Below, piece after piece: positions 16,893 to 25,218 of a stretch of 64,000 nucleotides of DNA. Numbering within the stretch: position 1 is the stretch's first letter; each line of letters begins with the position of its first letter. A model generated the notes under the pieces. That model worked only from the letters and a program-made list of their open reading frames with translations, was not told the origin of the DNA and made no database searches. A program made the translations under genes and the position numbers. Source of the DNA: an uncultured Olsenella sp. Lineage in GTDB: Bacteria; Actinomycetota; Coriobacteriia; Coriobacteriales; Atopobiaceae. The stretch lies in NCBI GenBank assembly GCA_949291295.1, contig CASEVE010000007.1, forward strand, positions 1-64,000, read 5' to 3'.

Positions 16893-18299
16893 CTACGCGA
16901 GCTTCAGGAACTCCTGGTAGCCGCGGTACGCCTCGTAGACGTCGGCCTTGCTGGTGGTCTCCCACGGCGCGTGCATGGAGAGCACGGGCACGCCGCAGTC
17001 GATCACGTTCATGCCGTAGGTGGCCAGGATGTAGGCGATCGTGCCGCCGCCACCGGCGTCGACCTTGCCGAGCTCGGCGGTCTGCCAGGAGACGCCGCCC
17101 TCGTCCATCACGCGACGGATGGTGGCAACGTACTCGGCGTCGGCGTCGTTGGAGCCGCCCTTGCCGCGCGAGCCGGTGTACTTGTTGAACGTGAGGCCGT
17201 GACCCAGGTAGCAGCTGTTCTTCGGCTCAAAGACGCTCGCGAACGTGGGGTCAAAGCCCGCGGAGACGTCGCTCGAGAGCATGTTGGAGGCAGCGAGGCA
17301 GCGACGAAGCGCCAGCGCACCGGTCTCGCCGGCGAGCTCGAGCACCTCGGCCATCGCGTCCTCGAAGAAGTGGCTCGTCATGCCCGTGGCACCCACGGAG
17401 CCAATCTCCTCCTTGTCCACGAGCAGGCACACGGCCGTGCGCGCGGGCGTCTCGCAGTCAAGCTGGGCGATGAGGCTCGTGTAGGCGCAGACGCGGTCGT
17501 CCTGGCCGTAGCCGAGGATCATCGAGCGGTCGAGGCCCAGGTCGCGCGCCGCGCCGGCGGGGACGATCTCAAGCTCGGCGGACAGCAGGTCCTCCTCGTC
17601 AATGCCGAGGGAGTCGCGCAGGATGGCGAGCACGCCAGCCTTGACGGGGCTCTTCTCCGCCTCCTCGTCCTTCTCGGAGCCCTCCTCGATCACGAGCGGG
17701 CGGTTGCCCACCAGCACGTCGAGCATCTCGCCCTCGATGACCTCGGAGGCCTTCTTGGACATCTGCTGCGCGCCGAGGTGGGGGAGCAGGTCGGTGATGC
17801 AGAAGACGGGGTCGGCCTCGTCCTCGCCGATGACCACGTTCACGACGGAGCCGTCCTTCTTGGCCACGACACCGTGGATGGCCAGCGGCAGGGTGACCCA
17901 CTGGTACTTCTTGACGCCACCGTAGTAGTGGGTGTCCAGCGTGACGAGCTCGTTTTTCTCCTCGACGGGGTCCTGCTTGATGTCGAGGCGCGGCGAGTCA
18001 ATGTGCGCGCCGAGGATGTTGACGCCGGCCGTGAGGGGCTCGGTGCCCATGTGCAGCAGCATGAGGCTCTTGCCGCGGTTGACGGCGTAGACCTTGTCGC
18101 CGGCCTTGAGCGGCTCGCCGGAGGCGATGCGCTCGGAGAGGTTCACGTAGCCGGCCTCCTCGGCCATGGTCAGGGCGGCGGCGCAGCACTCGCGCTCGGT
18201 CTTGTTCTCGGAGATGTAGGACTTGTAGCCCTCGCAGAGGTAGTGCAGCGCGTCAAGCTGCTCGGCGCTGTACTTCTTCCAGGCGTTCGGACGCTCCAT
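16893..18299 (-). CDS. M18 family aminopeptidase
   Basis: 468 aa cytoplasmic zinc aminopeptidase, preferring acidic N-terminal residues in characterised relatives. Metal and catalytic motifs are visible: GAHIDSPRLD (about residue 95), DKEEIGSVGATG with the catalytic Glu, and SMHAPWETTSKAD near the C-terminus. The domain order is that of M18 (DAP/ApeA) enzymes. The start at 18299 has GGGAG eight bases upstream; an upstream in-frame start at 18329 is not supported. Monocistronic, divergent from fba. Confidence 0.92.
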   Translation of the reverse strand: MERPNAWKKYSAEQLDALHYLCEGYKSYISENKTERECCAAALTMAEEAGYVNLSERIASGEPLKAGDKVYAVNRGKSLMLLHMGTEPLTAGVNILGAHIDSPRLDIKQDPVEEKNELVTLDTHYYGGVKKYQWVTLPLAIHGVVAKKDGSVVNVVIGEDEADPVFCITDLLPHLGAQQMSKKASEVIEGEMLDVLVGNRPLVIEEGSEKDEEAEKSPVKAGVLAILRDSLGIDEEDLLSAELEIVPAGAARDLGLDRSMILGYGQDDRVCAYTSLIAQLDCETPARTAVCLLVDKEEIGSVGATGMTSHFFEDAMAEVLELAGETGALALRRCLAASNMLSSDVSAGFDPTFASVFEPKNSCYLGHGLTFNKYTGSRGKGGSNDADAEYVATIRRVMDEGGVSWQTAELGKVDAGGGGTIAYILATYGMNVIDCGVPVLSMHAPWETTSKADVYEAYRGYQEFLKLA

Positions 18300-18480
18300 T
18301 CGGATGCTCCCTTCTCGCGGCTGACACAACGGCGCAAGATTCTAGCGCAACGGCGCGAGCTGACGAACCCCTCGTAAACCGTTCCCCCAAAAAATGCGGC
18401 TGAGACCGATTTCCGCCAACCAACGCGCTATTATTTAGGCGTAATGCACTTCCGGTTTTCCAACCACAATGGAGGTCAAC

Positions 18481-19353
18481 ATGCTCGTTAACGCTACTGC
18501 TATGCTCAAGGCCGCCGAGAAGGGCCACTACGCCGTTGGTGCCTTCAACACCAACAACCTTGAGTGGGCAACCGGCATCCTCATGGCCGCCGAGGAGCTC
18601 CAGTCCCCGGTCATCATTCAGTGCACCGCCGGCGCCGCCAAGTGGCAGACCAGCTACAAGGTCGTCGCTGACCTTGTCAAGAACCTCGTCGAGGACATGA
18701 ACATCACTGTTCCGGTTGCCATGCACCTTGATCACGGCTCCTACGATGACGTCTTCAAGTGCATCGAGGCGGGCTTTACCTCCGTCATGTATGACGGCTC
18801 CCACGAGGAGAGCTTTGAGATCAACCTCAAGCGCACCGAGGAGGTCGTCAAGGCCGCCCATGCCAAGGGCATCTCCGTTGAGGCCGAGGTCGGCGGCATC
18901 GGTGGCACCGAGGACGGCGTGACCGCCAAGGGCGAGCTTGCCGACCCCGCGCAGTGCAAGGCCATTGCCGACCTGGGCGTTGACTTCCTCGCCTGCGGCA
19001 TCGGCAACATCCACGGCATCTATCCCGACAACTGGGAGGGCCTGTCCTTCGACCAGCTCCAGGCCATCAAGGCCGTTGTCGGCGACCTGCCGCTCGTCCT
19101 TCACGGCGGCACCGGCATCCCCGTTGACCAGATCCAGAAGGCCATCTCCCTCGGCATCTGCAAGATCAACGTCAACACCGACCTCCAGCTCGTCTTTGCC
19201 GAGGCCACGCGCAAGTACATCGAGGCCGGCAAGGACCAGGAGGGCAAGGGCTTTGACCCGCGCAAGCTCCTCAAGGGTGGCCGCGATGCCATCGTCGAGC
19301 GCACCAAGGAGCTCATGGAGGAATTTGGCTCCAACGGCAAGGGCTGGGCGTAG
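18481..19353 (+). CDS. fba: Class II fructose-bisphosphate aldolase
   Basis: 290 aa. Cleaves fructose-1,6-bisphosphate in glycolysis using a divalent metal. It shows AVGAFNTNNLEW near the N-terminus, the metal/catalytic HLDHGSYDD (about residue 82), EAEVGGIGGTEDG, LHGGTGIP with a metal His, and INVNTDLQ for phosphate binding. ATG at 18481 follows GGAGG by six bases; ATG at 18469 overlaps that site and is rejected. TATTAT about 55 bases upstream could be the -10. A strong terminator follows. Confidence 0.96.
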   Translation: MLVNATAMLKAAEKGHYAVGAFNTNNLEWATGILMAAEELQSPVIIQCTAGAAKWQTSYKVVADLVKNLVEDMNITVPVAMHLDHGSYDDVFKCIEAGFTSVMYDGSHEESFEINLKRTEEVVKAAHAKGISVEAEVGGIGGTEDGVTAKGELADPAQCKAIADLGVDFLACGIGNIHGIYPDNWEGLSFDQLQAIKAVVGDLPLVLHGGTGIPVDQIQKAISLGICKINVNTDLQLVFAEATRKYIEAGKDQEGKGFDPRKLLKGGRDAIVERTKELMEEFGSNGKGWA

Positions 19354-19388
19354 CGAGAAGCGCGCGTCCGCCGCATAGGTATGCCGAC

Positions 19389-19417
19389 GCCCGGTCCCGC
19401 AGCGTGCGGGGCCGGGC
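19389..19417 (+). terminator. Rho-independent terminator after fba
   Basis: GCCCGGTCCCGC (19389-19400) pairs with GCGGGGCCGGGC (19406-19417) with one G-T pair and is followed by GTATTTTG. Confidence 0.85.
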
Positions 19418-19468
19418 GTATTTTGCGGTACGAGGCTCTTCTCGGGTGAGTGGTTCTTCTTGGCAGGG

Positions 19469-19918
19469 CTACATCGGGCGCGCGGTGCAGGGCGCGGACT
19501 CGGCGTCGCCTGGGTCGCGCACGAGGTCGGCGAGGGTCTTGCTGTCCAGGTAGCTTGCCGTCACGCGGCCGAGGTCGCGCCAGACGCCCACGGTAGGGCA
19601 GGTGCCCACCTGCGGGCAGATCTCCTCGTTGGTGCAGTCGAGGCAGCTTACGGGTGCAAGGGATCCCTCCGCTGCGCGCAGGAGCTCGCCGAGGGTGTAG
19701 TCCTCCGGCTTGCGCGTGAGCTTGTAGCCGCCGCCCTTGCCGCGCTGACTCTCCACGTAGCCGGCCTTGTGCATGAGGGAGATGACCTGTTCCAGGTACT
19801 TGCGCGAGATGTGCTGGCGGCGCGCCACGTCGCCGAGCGAGACCCAGCCGTCGTGCGCGGCGAGGTCCGCCATCGCGCGCAGCGCGTACATTCCCTTCGT
19901 CGAGAACATCCCAGCCAT
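19469..19918 (-). CDS. Rrf2 family transcriptional regulator (IscR/SufR-like)
   Basis: 149 aa. Winged-helix domain with FSTKGMYALRAMADLA, then VARRQHISRKYLEQV and GKGGGYKLTR. The three-cysteine iron-sulfur ligand set follows: CLDC, EEIC and GTC (about residues 90-106). Such proteins sense Fe-S status and control suf/isc genes. It is the last gene of the sufCBDSU-rrf2 run, which suggests feedback control. GGAGGTGACG precedes ATG at 19918, and a 31-nt palindrome sits immediately upstream of that site. Confidence 0.9.
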   Translation of the reverse strand: MAGMFSTKGMYALRAMADLAAHDGWVSLGDVARRQHISRKYLEQVISLMHKAGYVESQRGKGGGYKLTRKPEDYTLGELLRAAEGSLAPVSCLDCTNEEICPQVGTCPTVGVWRDLGRVTASYLDSKTLADLVRDPGDAESAPCTARPM

Positions 19919-19929
19919 CGTCACCTCCG

Positions 19930-19960
19930 ATGTTACGAAGGGACAGTCCCTTCGTAACAT
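19930..19960. repeat. 31-nt palindrome, copy 1 (upstream of the rrf2 start)
   Basis: ATGTTACGAAGGGAC, one central base, then its exact complement. An otherwise identical copy with a different central base lies at 21637-21667. In both cases it ends 12 nt upstream of a start codon (here 19918), just before the ribosome-binding site. Confidence 0.9.
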
Positions 19961-19964
19961 TCAA

Positions 19965-20402
19965 TTACTTATTGCGAGCCTCGAGCATTTCGTCGAGGGT
20001 GCGCCAAGCAAGCTCGGCGCACTTCACGCGTGCCGGCATGTGCGCGATGTCGCGCAGCAGCACGCCGTCTTCGAGCGCCTCGAGCGCGGTCTCGTCGGTC
20101 TCCTCGCCGCGGACCATGCGCATGAACAGGGCACAGAGCTCGCGCGCCTCCTCGGGCGTCTTGTCGATCATGAGGTCGCTCATGATGTCGGCGCTCGCCT
20201 GGGAGATGGCGCAGCCGTGGCCGGTGAACGCCGCCTCCTCGATGGTGCCGTCGTCGGCAAAGCGCACGGAGAACGTGAGCTCGTCGCCACAGGAGGGGTT
20301 CACGCCTTCGTGGCTGCAGTCGGCGCCCTCCATCTGGTACTTGTAGTCGGGGTGCGAGACGTGGTCCATGAAGGCCGCGTTGTAGAGGTCAGTCACTGCC
20401 AT
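19965..20402 (-). CDS. sufU: SufU-type iron-sulfur cluster assembly scaffold/sulfurtransferase
   Basis: 145 aa. Zn-dependent sulfur-accepting partner of SufS in Gram-positive bacteria. The three conserved cysteines are present: NPSCGD (Cys38), GHGCAISQASADIM (Cys64) and ARVKCAELAW near the C-terminus. The ATG at 20402 lies inside the end of sufS (14-nt overlap), with GGGGGA before it, so translation is coupled. Located between sufS and the Rrf2 regulator. Confidence 0.93.
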   Translation of the reverse strand: MAVTDLYNAAFMDHVSHPDYKYQMEGADCSHEGVNPSCGDELTFSVRFADDGTIEEAAFTGHGCAISQASADIMSDLMIDKTPEEARELCALFMRMVRGEETDETALEALEDGVLLRDIAHMPARVKCAELAWRTLDEMLEARNK

Positions 20403-21624
20403 GGAAGATCCCCCAGACTTGGGCCAGGCCGTCGACGAGGCGATCCACGTCGGCGGCATCGTTGTAGAACGCGAGGCTCGCGCGGCAGCAGGCGAGGTTC
20501 TCCACGCCAAGCCACGCGAGCAGCGGCTGCGCGCAGTGGTGGCCGGCGCGGATGCACACGCCGGAGGCGTCGAGGATGCTCGCCACGTCGTGCGGGTGGA
20601 CGCCGCGCACGTTGAAGCTGATGACGCCGTGGTGGCGCGCGGCCTCCGCCGGGCCGATAAGATCGATGAAGTCCAGCTCTCCCAGACGCTCGAACGCGTA
20701 GGCCACGAGTGCGGCCTCGCGCTCGGCCACGGCGTTGATGCCCACGGTCTCGGTGAGGTAGGCGAGCGCGGCGCCGGTGGCATAGATGCCGGCGGCGTCC
20801 TGCGTGCCGGCCTCGAACTTCTCGGGCACGGGCGCCCACGTGGCGTCCTGCTGGCGCACAGAGTCGATCATCTCGCCGCCGGTAAGCATCGGCGGCATGG
20901 CCTCCAGAAGGTCGCGCTTGCCCCAGAGCACGCCCACGCCCATCGGGCCCAGGGCCTTGTGGCCGGAGAACGCGAGAAAGTCCGCGCCCAGCTCGTCCAC
21001 GTTCACGCGCAGGTGGGGCACGGACTGAGCGGCGTCCACGACCATGACGGCGCCCACGGCGTGCGCGGCGTCCGCGAGACTCCGAACGGGCAGCTCACAG
21101 CCCATGACGTTGGAGACGTGCGCGGCGGAGACGATTCTGGTGCGCGGCCCGATCTTCTCGGCAATCTCTGCGTCCGTGAGCGTGCCGTCCTTCTCGGGAT
21201 AGAGGTAGACGAGGCGCGCGCCGGCGGCGCGGCAGGCCTCCTGCCACGGGATGAGGTTGGAGTGGTGCTCCATAATCGTGATGGCCACCTCGTCGCCGGG
21301 CCCAAGGACGGTGGGCGAGAAGGACTTGGCCACGAGGTTCAGGCTCTCGCTCGTGTTGCGCGTGAAGACAACGTCGCGCGCGTCAGGGGCACCAATGAGG
21401 GCCGCCACCTGCGCGCGCACGTCGGCGATGGCCGCGGTGGCCGCCACGGAGAGGCTGTAGAGGCCGCGCAGCGGGTTGGCGTTCATGGTCTCGTAGAAGC
21501 GGCGCTGGGCGTCGAGCGCGCAGGCGGGGCGCTGCGCGGTGGCCGCGCTGTCGAGAAACGCGATCTCGGGGTGGCCGGCCAGCAGCGGAAAGTCCGCGCG
21601 GTACGGATTCTCTCGGATGTCCAT
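20389..21624 (-). CDS. sufS: Cysteine desulfurase SufS
   Basis: 411 aa PLP enzyme that takes sulfur from cysteine for Fe-S assembly. PLP-Lys region FLAFSGHKALGPMGVG, EHHSNLIPW and the catalytic Cys364 in RAGHHCAQP are visible, typical of group II desulfurases. Start is ATG at 21624, preceded by AGGAGG, overlapping the sufD stop by one base (TGATG). It partners with SufU downstream. Confidence 0.95.
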   Translation of the reverse strand: MDIRENPYRADFPLLAGHPEIAFLDSAATAQRPACALDAQRRFYETMNANPLRGLYSLSVAATAAIADVRAQVAALIGAPDARDVVFTRNTSESLNLVAKSFSPTVLGPGDEVAITIMEHHSNLIPWQEACRAAGARLVYLYPEKDGTLTDAEIAEKIGPRTRIVSAAHVSNVMGCELPVRSLADAAHAVGAVMVVDAAQSVPHLRVNVDELGADFLAFSGHKALGPMGVGVLWGKRDLLEAMPPMLTGGEMIDSVRQQDATWAPVPEKFEAGTQDAAGIYATGAALAYLTETVGINAVAEREAALVAYAFERLGELDFIDLIGPAEAARHHGVISFNVRGVHPHDVASILDASGVCIRAGHHCAQPLLAWLGVENLACCRASLAFYNDAADVDRLVDGLAQVWGIFHGSD

Positions 21625-22718
21625 CACGCCTCCTCGATGTTACGAAGGGACTGTCCCTTCGTAACATTCTCGACGACGGCGCGGGCCTCGGGGCAGGGGG
21701 CGTGCATGAGGGCGTCCTCGTAGAGGGCGCGCACAAAGAGCTCCTCGGCGTCCTCGCGGGAGAGGCCGCGGCTGGCGAGAAACGCCAGCTGCTCGGGGCT
21801 CACGGAGCCGATCGTGGCGCCGTGGTTGCCGGCGACGTCGTCCTCGTCGCAGAGGATCGTGGGCAGCGTCTTGTTGACCACGTCGTCGCCCAGCACGAGC
21901 ACGGTCTCGGATTCGTTCCCCTGTGCGCCCTTGGCGCCGTGGATGAGGTCGATCGTGGTGCGCAGGCCCTTGTGCGCCGCGTCCTCGAGCACGCCGTTGT
22001 AGGCGAGCTCGGAGCGCGTGTTGCGGCCGCGCTGGCGCACGACCTCGTTGATGTCCAGGACCTCCGTGCCGTCGGCGTGGTAGCGGCAGCCCAGGTCCAC
22101 GCGCGCACGCTCGCCGGCGAGGTCGCAGGCAAAGCCCAGCGCGACGGTGCCGCCGCCGAGCAGGTACTGGTGCACGTCCACGCGGGCGTCGCGCGCCGCG
22201 GAGATGCCCACGCTCTCGAGGTGCTGCTGGTCTGCGCCCACACCCACGTACTCGTGCAGGTGGACGCGCGCGCCGGCCTCGACGATGATGCGCACGAGAG
22301 ACGCGGACGTGCCGGCCTCGCCGTCCTTCTCGCCCGCGCCCGCGGCCACGACGATGGTGGCCTCGGCGCCGGAGCGCACCATCACGCCGGTGTCGGCGAC
22401 GTCGCCCGCGCCCACGGCAACCACGATCGGCTCCTCGCGCTTCTCGCCGCGCGGGACCTCCACGTAGCGCGCGCCCTTCGCCTGGGACTCCACCCAGTCG
22501 GTGACCTCGCGACCCATGCCGCACTCCACGCCCTCAAAGAGGCGCGGTAGCGAGAAGTACACGTCGCCGGCACGGCTGTGCGCGGGCACCGTGAGCGTGA
22601 TGTCGTTCGTGCGTAGGCGGTTCCACGTCTGCGCGGGGGCAACGTTGACGCGCTCGAGGGTAATCTCGGGCGTCGCGGCGCAAGCGGCCTTCACAGCCGC
22701 GTTCTTCTCGGCCATCAT
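21624..22718 (-). CDS. sufD: SufD, Fe-S cluster assembly scaffold component
   Basis: 364 aa. SufB/SufD beta-helix protein with the family C-terminal core (DLGCRYHADGTEVLDINEVV, 20 residues) and the GNHGATIGSVSPEQLAFL region containing the conserved His and the SRGLSREDAEELF ending. Start ATG at 22718 overlaps the sufB stop (ATGA). The last 14 or so codons (NVTKGQSLRN) are encoded by the 31-nt palindrome at 21637-21667, which looks inserted at the 3' end of the gene. Confidence 0.92.
   Translation of the reverse strand: MMAEKNAAVKAACAATPEITLERVNVAPAQTWNRLRTNDITLTVPAHSRAGDVYFSLPRLFEGVECGMGREVTDWVESQAKGARYVEVPRGEKREEPIVVAVGAGDVADTGVMVRSGAEATIVVAAGAGEKDGEAGTSASLVRIIVEAGARVHLHEYVGVGADQQHLESVGISAARDARVDVHQYLLGGGTVALGFACDLAGERARVDLGCRYHADGTEVLDINEVVRQRGRNTRSELAYNGVLEDAAHKGLRTTIDLIHGAKGAQGNESETVLVLGDDVVNKTLPTILCDEDDVAGNHGATIGSVSPEQLAFLASRGLSREDAEELFVRALYEDALMHAPCPEARAVVENVTKGQSLRNIEEA
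21637..21667. repeat. 31-nt palindrome, copy 2 (inside the 3' end of sufD, upstream of sufS)
   Basis: Same 15-bp arms as at 19930-19960 with the opposite central base. It is translated as part of SufD and ends 12 nt before the sufS start codon. Confidence 0.9.
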
Positions 22719-24142
22719 CCGATCGCCCCTTCCATCTCGAGCTTGATGAGGTTGTTCATCTCCACGGCGTACTCCATCGGGAGCTCCTTGGAGACGGGGT
22801 TGGCAAAGCCGTTGACCACGAGCGTGCGCGCCTCGGCCTCGGAGCAGCCGCGGCTCATGAGGTAGAGCACCGTGTCGTCCGAGATGCGGCCGATCGTGGC
22901 CTCGTGGCCCACCTGTGCGGTGGCGTTGCGCACGTCCATCGCGGGGATGGTGTCGGAGCGGGAGATGTCGTCGAGCATGAGGCTCTGGCAGCTCACGCTG
23001 CAGCGCGCGCGGTCCGCGTGGCGGCCAATGACCACGGAGCTGCGGAACGTGTTCACGCCGCCGTCCTTGGAGATGGACTTCGTGGAGACGGACGCCGTCG
23101 TGTCCGCGCCGTTCATGATCACCTTGCAGCCGGTGTCCAGGTCCTGCGTGGCGCCGGCGAAGGTGATGCCGGTGAACTCGCAGATACCGCGGTCGCCCGC
23201 CATGATGGTGGTGGGGTAGAGGTAGCTCACGTGGCTGCCAAAGGAGCCGGAGACCCACTCCATCTTGGAGTCCGCGCCGATCCTCGCGCGCTTGGTGTTG
23301 AGGTTGTACATGTTCTTGGACCAGTTCTCGATCGTGGAGTAGCGCAGGCGCGCGCCGTCCTTCACGAAGAGCTCAACGGCGCCGGCGTGGAGGTTGGCCT
23401 CGTAGTACTTGGGCGCGGAGCAGCCCTCGATGAAGTGCAGGTCGGCGCCGGGCTCCACGATGATGAGCGTGTGCTCAAACTGGCCCGCGCCCGCGGCGTT
23501 GAGGCGGAAGTAGCTCTGCAGCGGGTAGGGCAGCGTCACGCCGGCGGGCACGTAGACAAAGGAGCCGCCCGACCACACGGCGTAGTGCAGCGCGGCAAAC
23601 TTGTGGTCGGTGGGCGGGATCAGCGTGCCAAAGTACTCGTGCACCACCGGCTCCCACGTGGGGTCGTGGAGGGCGTCCTCGATCGTGGTGTAGATGACGC
23701 CCTGCTCGGCCACCTCCTCGCGCATGTTGTGGTAGACGATCTCCGAGTCGTACTGGGCGCCCACGCCGGCGAGGCTCTCGCGCTCGGCCTCGGGGATGCC
23801 CAGGCGCTCGAAGGTGTCCTTGATGTCCTCGGGGACGTCGTCCCAGCTCTTGGCCTGCTTGGTCTTGGGCGAGACGTACGTGGAGATGTGGTCCAGGTCC
23901 AGGCCTTCGATGCTCGGGCCCCAGTTCTCCGCCATCGGGCGCGCGTGGTAGAGGTCGAGCGCGCGCAGGCGTATCTCGAGCATCCACTCGGGCTCGTCCT
24001 TCTTCGCGGAGATCGCACGGACGATCTCCGGCGTCAGGCCGTCGTCGTAGCGCTCGTAGCCCTCCTCGGACTTGGTGAAGTCATAGAGGGAGCGATCGAC
24101 GTCTGCGACCTGCGTGCGGTTCTTGCTGCGCTCGTCGCTCAC
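22715..24142 (-). CDS. sufB: SufB, Fe-S cluster assembly scaffold
   Basis: 475 aa. Core scaffold of the SufBC2D complex that builds [4Fe-4S] clusters. It shows YVPAGVTLPYPLQSYFR, EGCSAPKY, RARCSVSCQSLML (with the conserved Cys) and QVGHEATIGRISDDTVLYLMSRG, quoted as QVGHEATIGRIS and YLMSRG. Full family length. Begins with GTG at 24142, whose GTGA overlaps the sufC stop. Confidence 0.96.
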   Translation of the reverse strand: MSDERSKNRTQVADVDRSLYDFTKSEEGYERYDDGLTPEIVRAISAKKDEPEWMLEIRLRALDLYHARPMAENWGPSIEGLDLDHISTYVSPKTKQAKSWDDVPEDIKDTFERLGIPEAERESLAGVGAQYDSEIVYHNMREEVAEQGVIYTTIEDALHDPTWEPVVHEYFGTLIPPTDHKFAALHYAVWSGGSFVYVPAGVTLPYPLQSYFRLNAAGAGQFEHTLIIVEPGADLHFIEGCSAPKYYEANLHAGAVELFVKDGARLRYSTIENWSKNMYNLNTKRARIGADSKMEWVSGSFGSHVSYLYPTTIMAGDRGICEFTGITFAGATQDLDTGCKVIMNGADTTASVSTKSISKDGGVNTFRSSVVIGRHADRARCSVSCQSLMLDDISRSDTIPAMDVRNATAQVGHEATIGRISDDTVLYLMSRGCSEAEARTLVVNGFANPVSKELPMEYAVEMNNLIKLEMEGAIG

Positions 24143-24948
24143 TCGGCATCACCGACCATGGGGCAGCCCGGACACTCGGCGCAGGCCGCGTCGTCCTTCT
24201 CGCCCGCGCGCTCAAAGCGCTCGAAGCCGTTCTTGTCGATGTCCGCGATGAGGTCCGCCGGGCCCTCGGCCACCATGCGGCCGTGCACCATGACGTGCGT
24301 GCGGTCCACCTCCAGGCGCTCGAGGATGCGCGTGTTGTGCGTGATCACGATCAGCGCGCCGCCCACCTGCTCGCGGTAGGCCTGGATGCCACGGGAGACG
24401 ATGCCCAGCGCGTCCACGTCGAGGCCCGAGTCGGTCTCGTCGAGGATGGCCAGCTTGGGCTGGAGCAGCAGGAGCTGCAACATCTCGATCTTCTTCTTCT
24501 CGCCGCCGGAGAAGCCCACGTTGAGCTCGCGCATGAGGAAGCCCTGGTCGAGCTCAAGCTGGTCGGCGATGGCGCCCACGCGCTCGCGGAACTTGCGCGC
24601 GGTGGTCTTGAGCTCCGGGCGCATCTGGCAGATGGAGCGCAGGAAGCTGTAGAGCGGCACTCCGGGCACCTCCACGGGCGCCTGGTAGGAGAGGAAGATG
24701 CCGGCGAGCGAGCGCTTGTCGGCGGAGAGCTCGGTGACGTCCGAGCCGTCGAACTCGATGCGGCCCTCGGTCACGTGGTAGGCGGGGTCACCCATGATGA
24801 CGTGGCCGAGCGTGGACTTGCCAGCGCCGTTGGGACCCATGAGGACGTGGCACTCGCCGGCGCCCACGGCCAGGTCGACGCCGTGCAGGATGGGCTTGTC
24901 CTCGGTGCCCGCAGAGAGGGCGCTCACGTTGAGCAGCTGAGATGCCAT
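24139..24948 (-). CDS. sufC: SufC, Fe-S assembly ATPase with Cys-rich C-terminal tail
   Basis: 269 aa soluble ABC ATPase powering SufB/SufD rearrangement. Walker A GPNGAGKST (residues 38-46), signature FSGGEKKK and Walker B AILDETDSGLD are intact. The ATG at 24948 has AAAGG upstream. Unusual: beyond the normal end the protein carries a tail with Cys256, Cys259 and Cys262 (ACAECPGCPMVG), a C-x2-C-x2-C pattern that is not part of typical SufC. First gene of the sufCBDSU-rrf2 operon; 270 nt of promoter region lie upstream. Confidence 0.95.
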   Translation of the reverse strand: MASQLLNVSALSAGTEDKPILHGVDLAVGAGECHVLMGPNGAGKSTLGHVIMGDPAYHVTEGRIEFDGSDVTELSADKRSLAGIFLSYQAPVEVPGVPLYSFLRSICQMRPELKTTARKFRERVGAIADQLELDQGFLMRELNVGFSGGEKKKIEMLQLLLLQPKLAILDETDSGLDVDALGIVSRGIQAYREQVGGALIVITHNTRILERLEVDRTHVMVHGRMVAEGPADLIADIDKNGFERFERAGEKDDAACAECPGCPMVGDAE

Positions 24949-25218
24949 GTCAAAGCCTTTCTTGTGCAAATGCGTGCAACGGGCCGACCCCGCGCACGCG
25001 CTTCTCGCGGGCTCACCCGCGTCTTGTTTTGCCTAATTCATAGTAATGAGTGGGGAATTAAAGACAAGGCTCCGCCGAGAAAAAACTGCCCGTTCATGAT
25101 AAATCCTACTTGCTTGGAGGTATTTCAACCGGGACTTTTCCGCCGCGTTACGTAAGCGTCCTGCGCGAGCGGCGAGAATTACGATGTCGCGGGGCGGTCG
25201 TTGGGAGGATTTTGTCGC

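Noticed and set aside
19921..19960. Longer Rrf2 protein beginning at 19960 and longer regulator N-terminus encoded by the palindrome
   Set aside because: GGAGGTGACG before ATG 19918 is a strong site, and Rrf2 proteins start with the residues found there.
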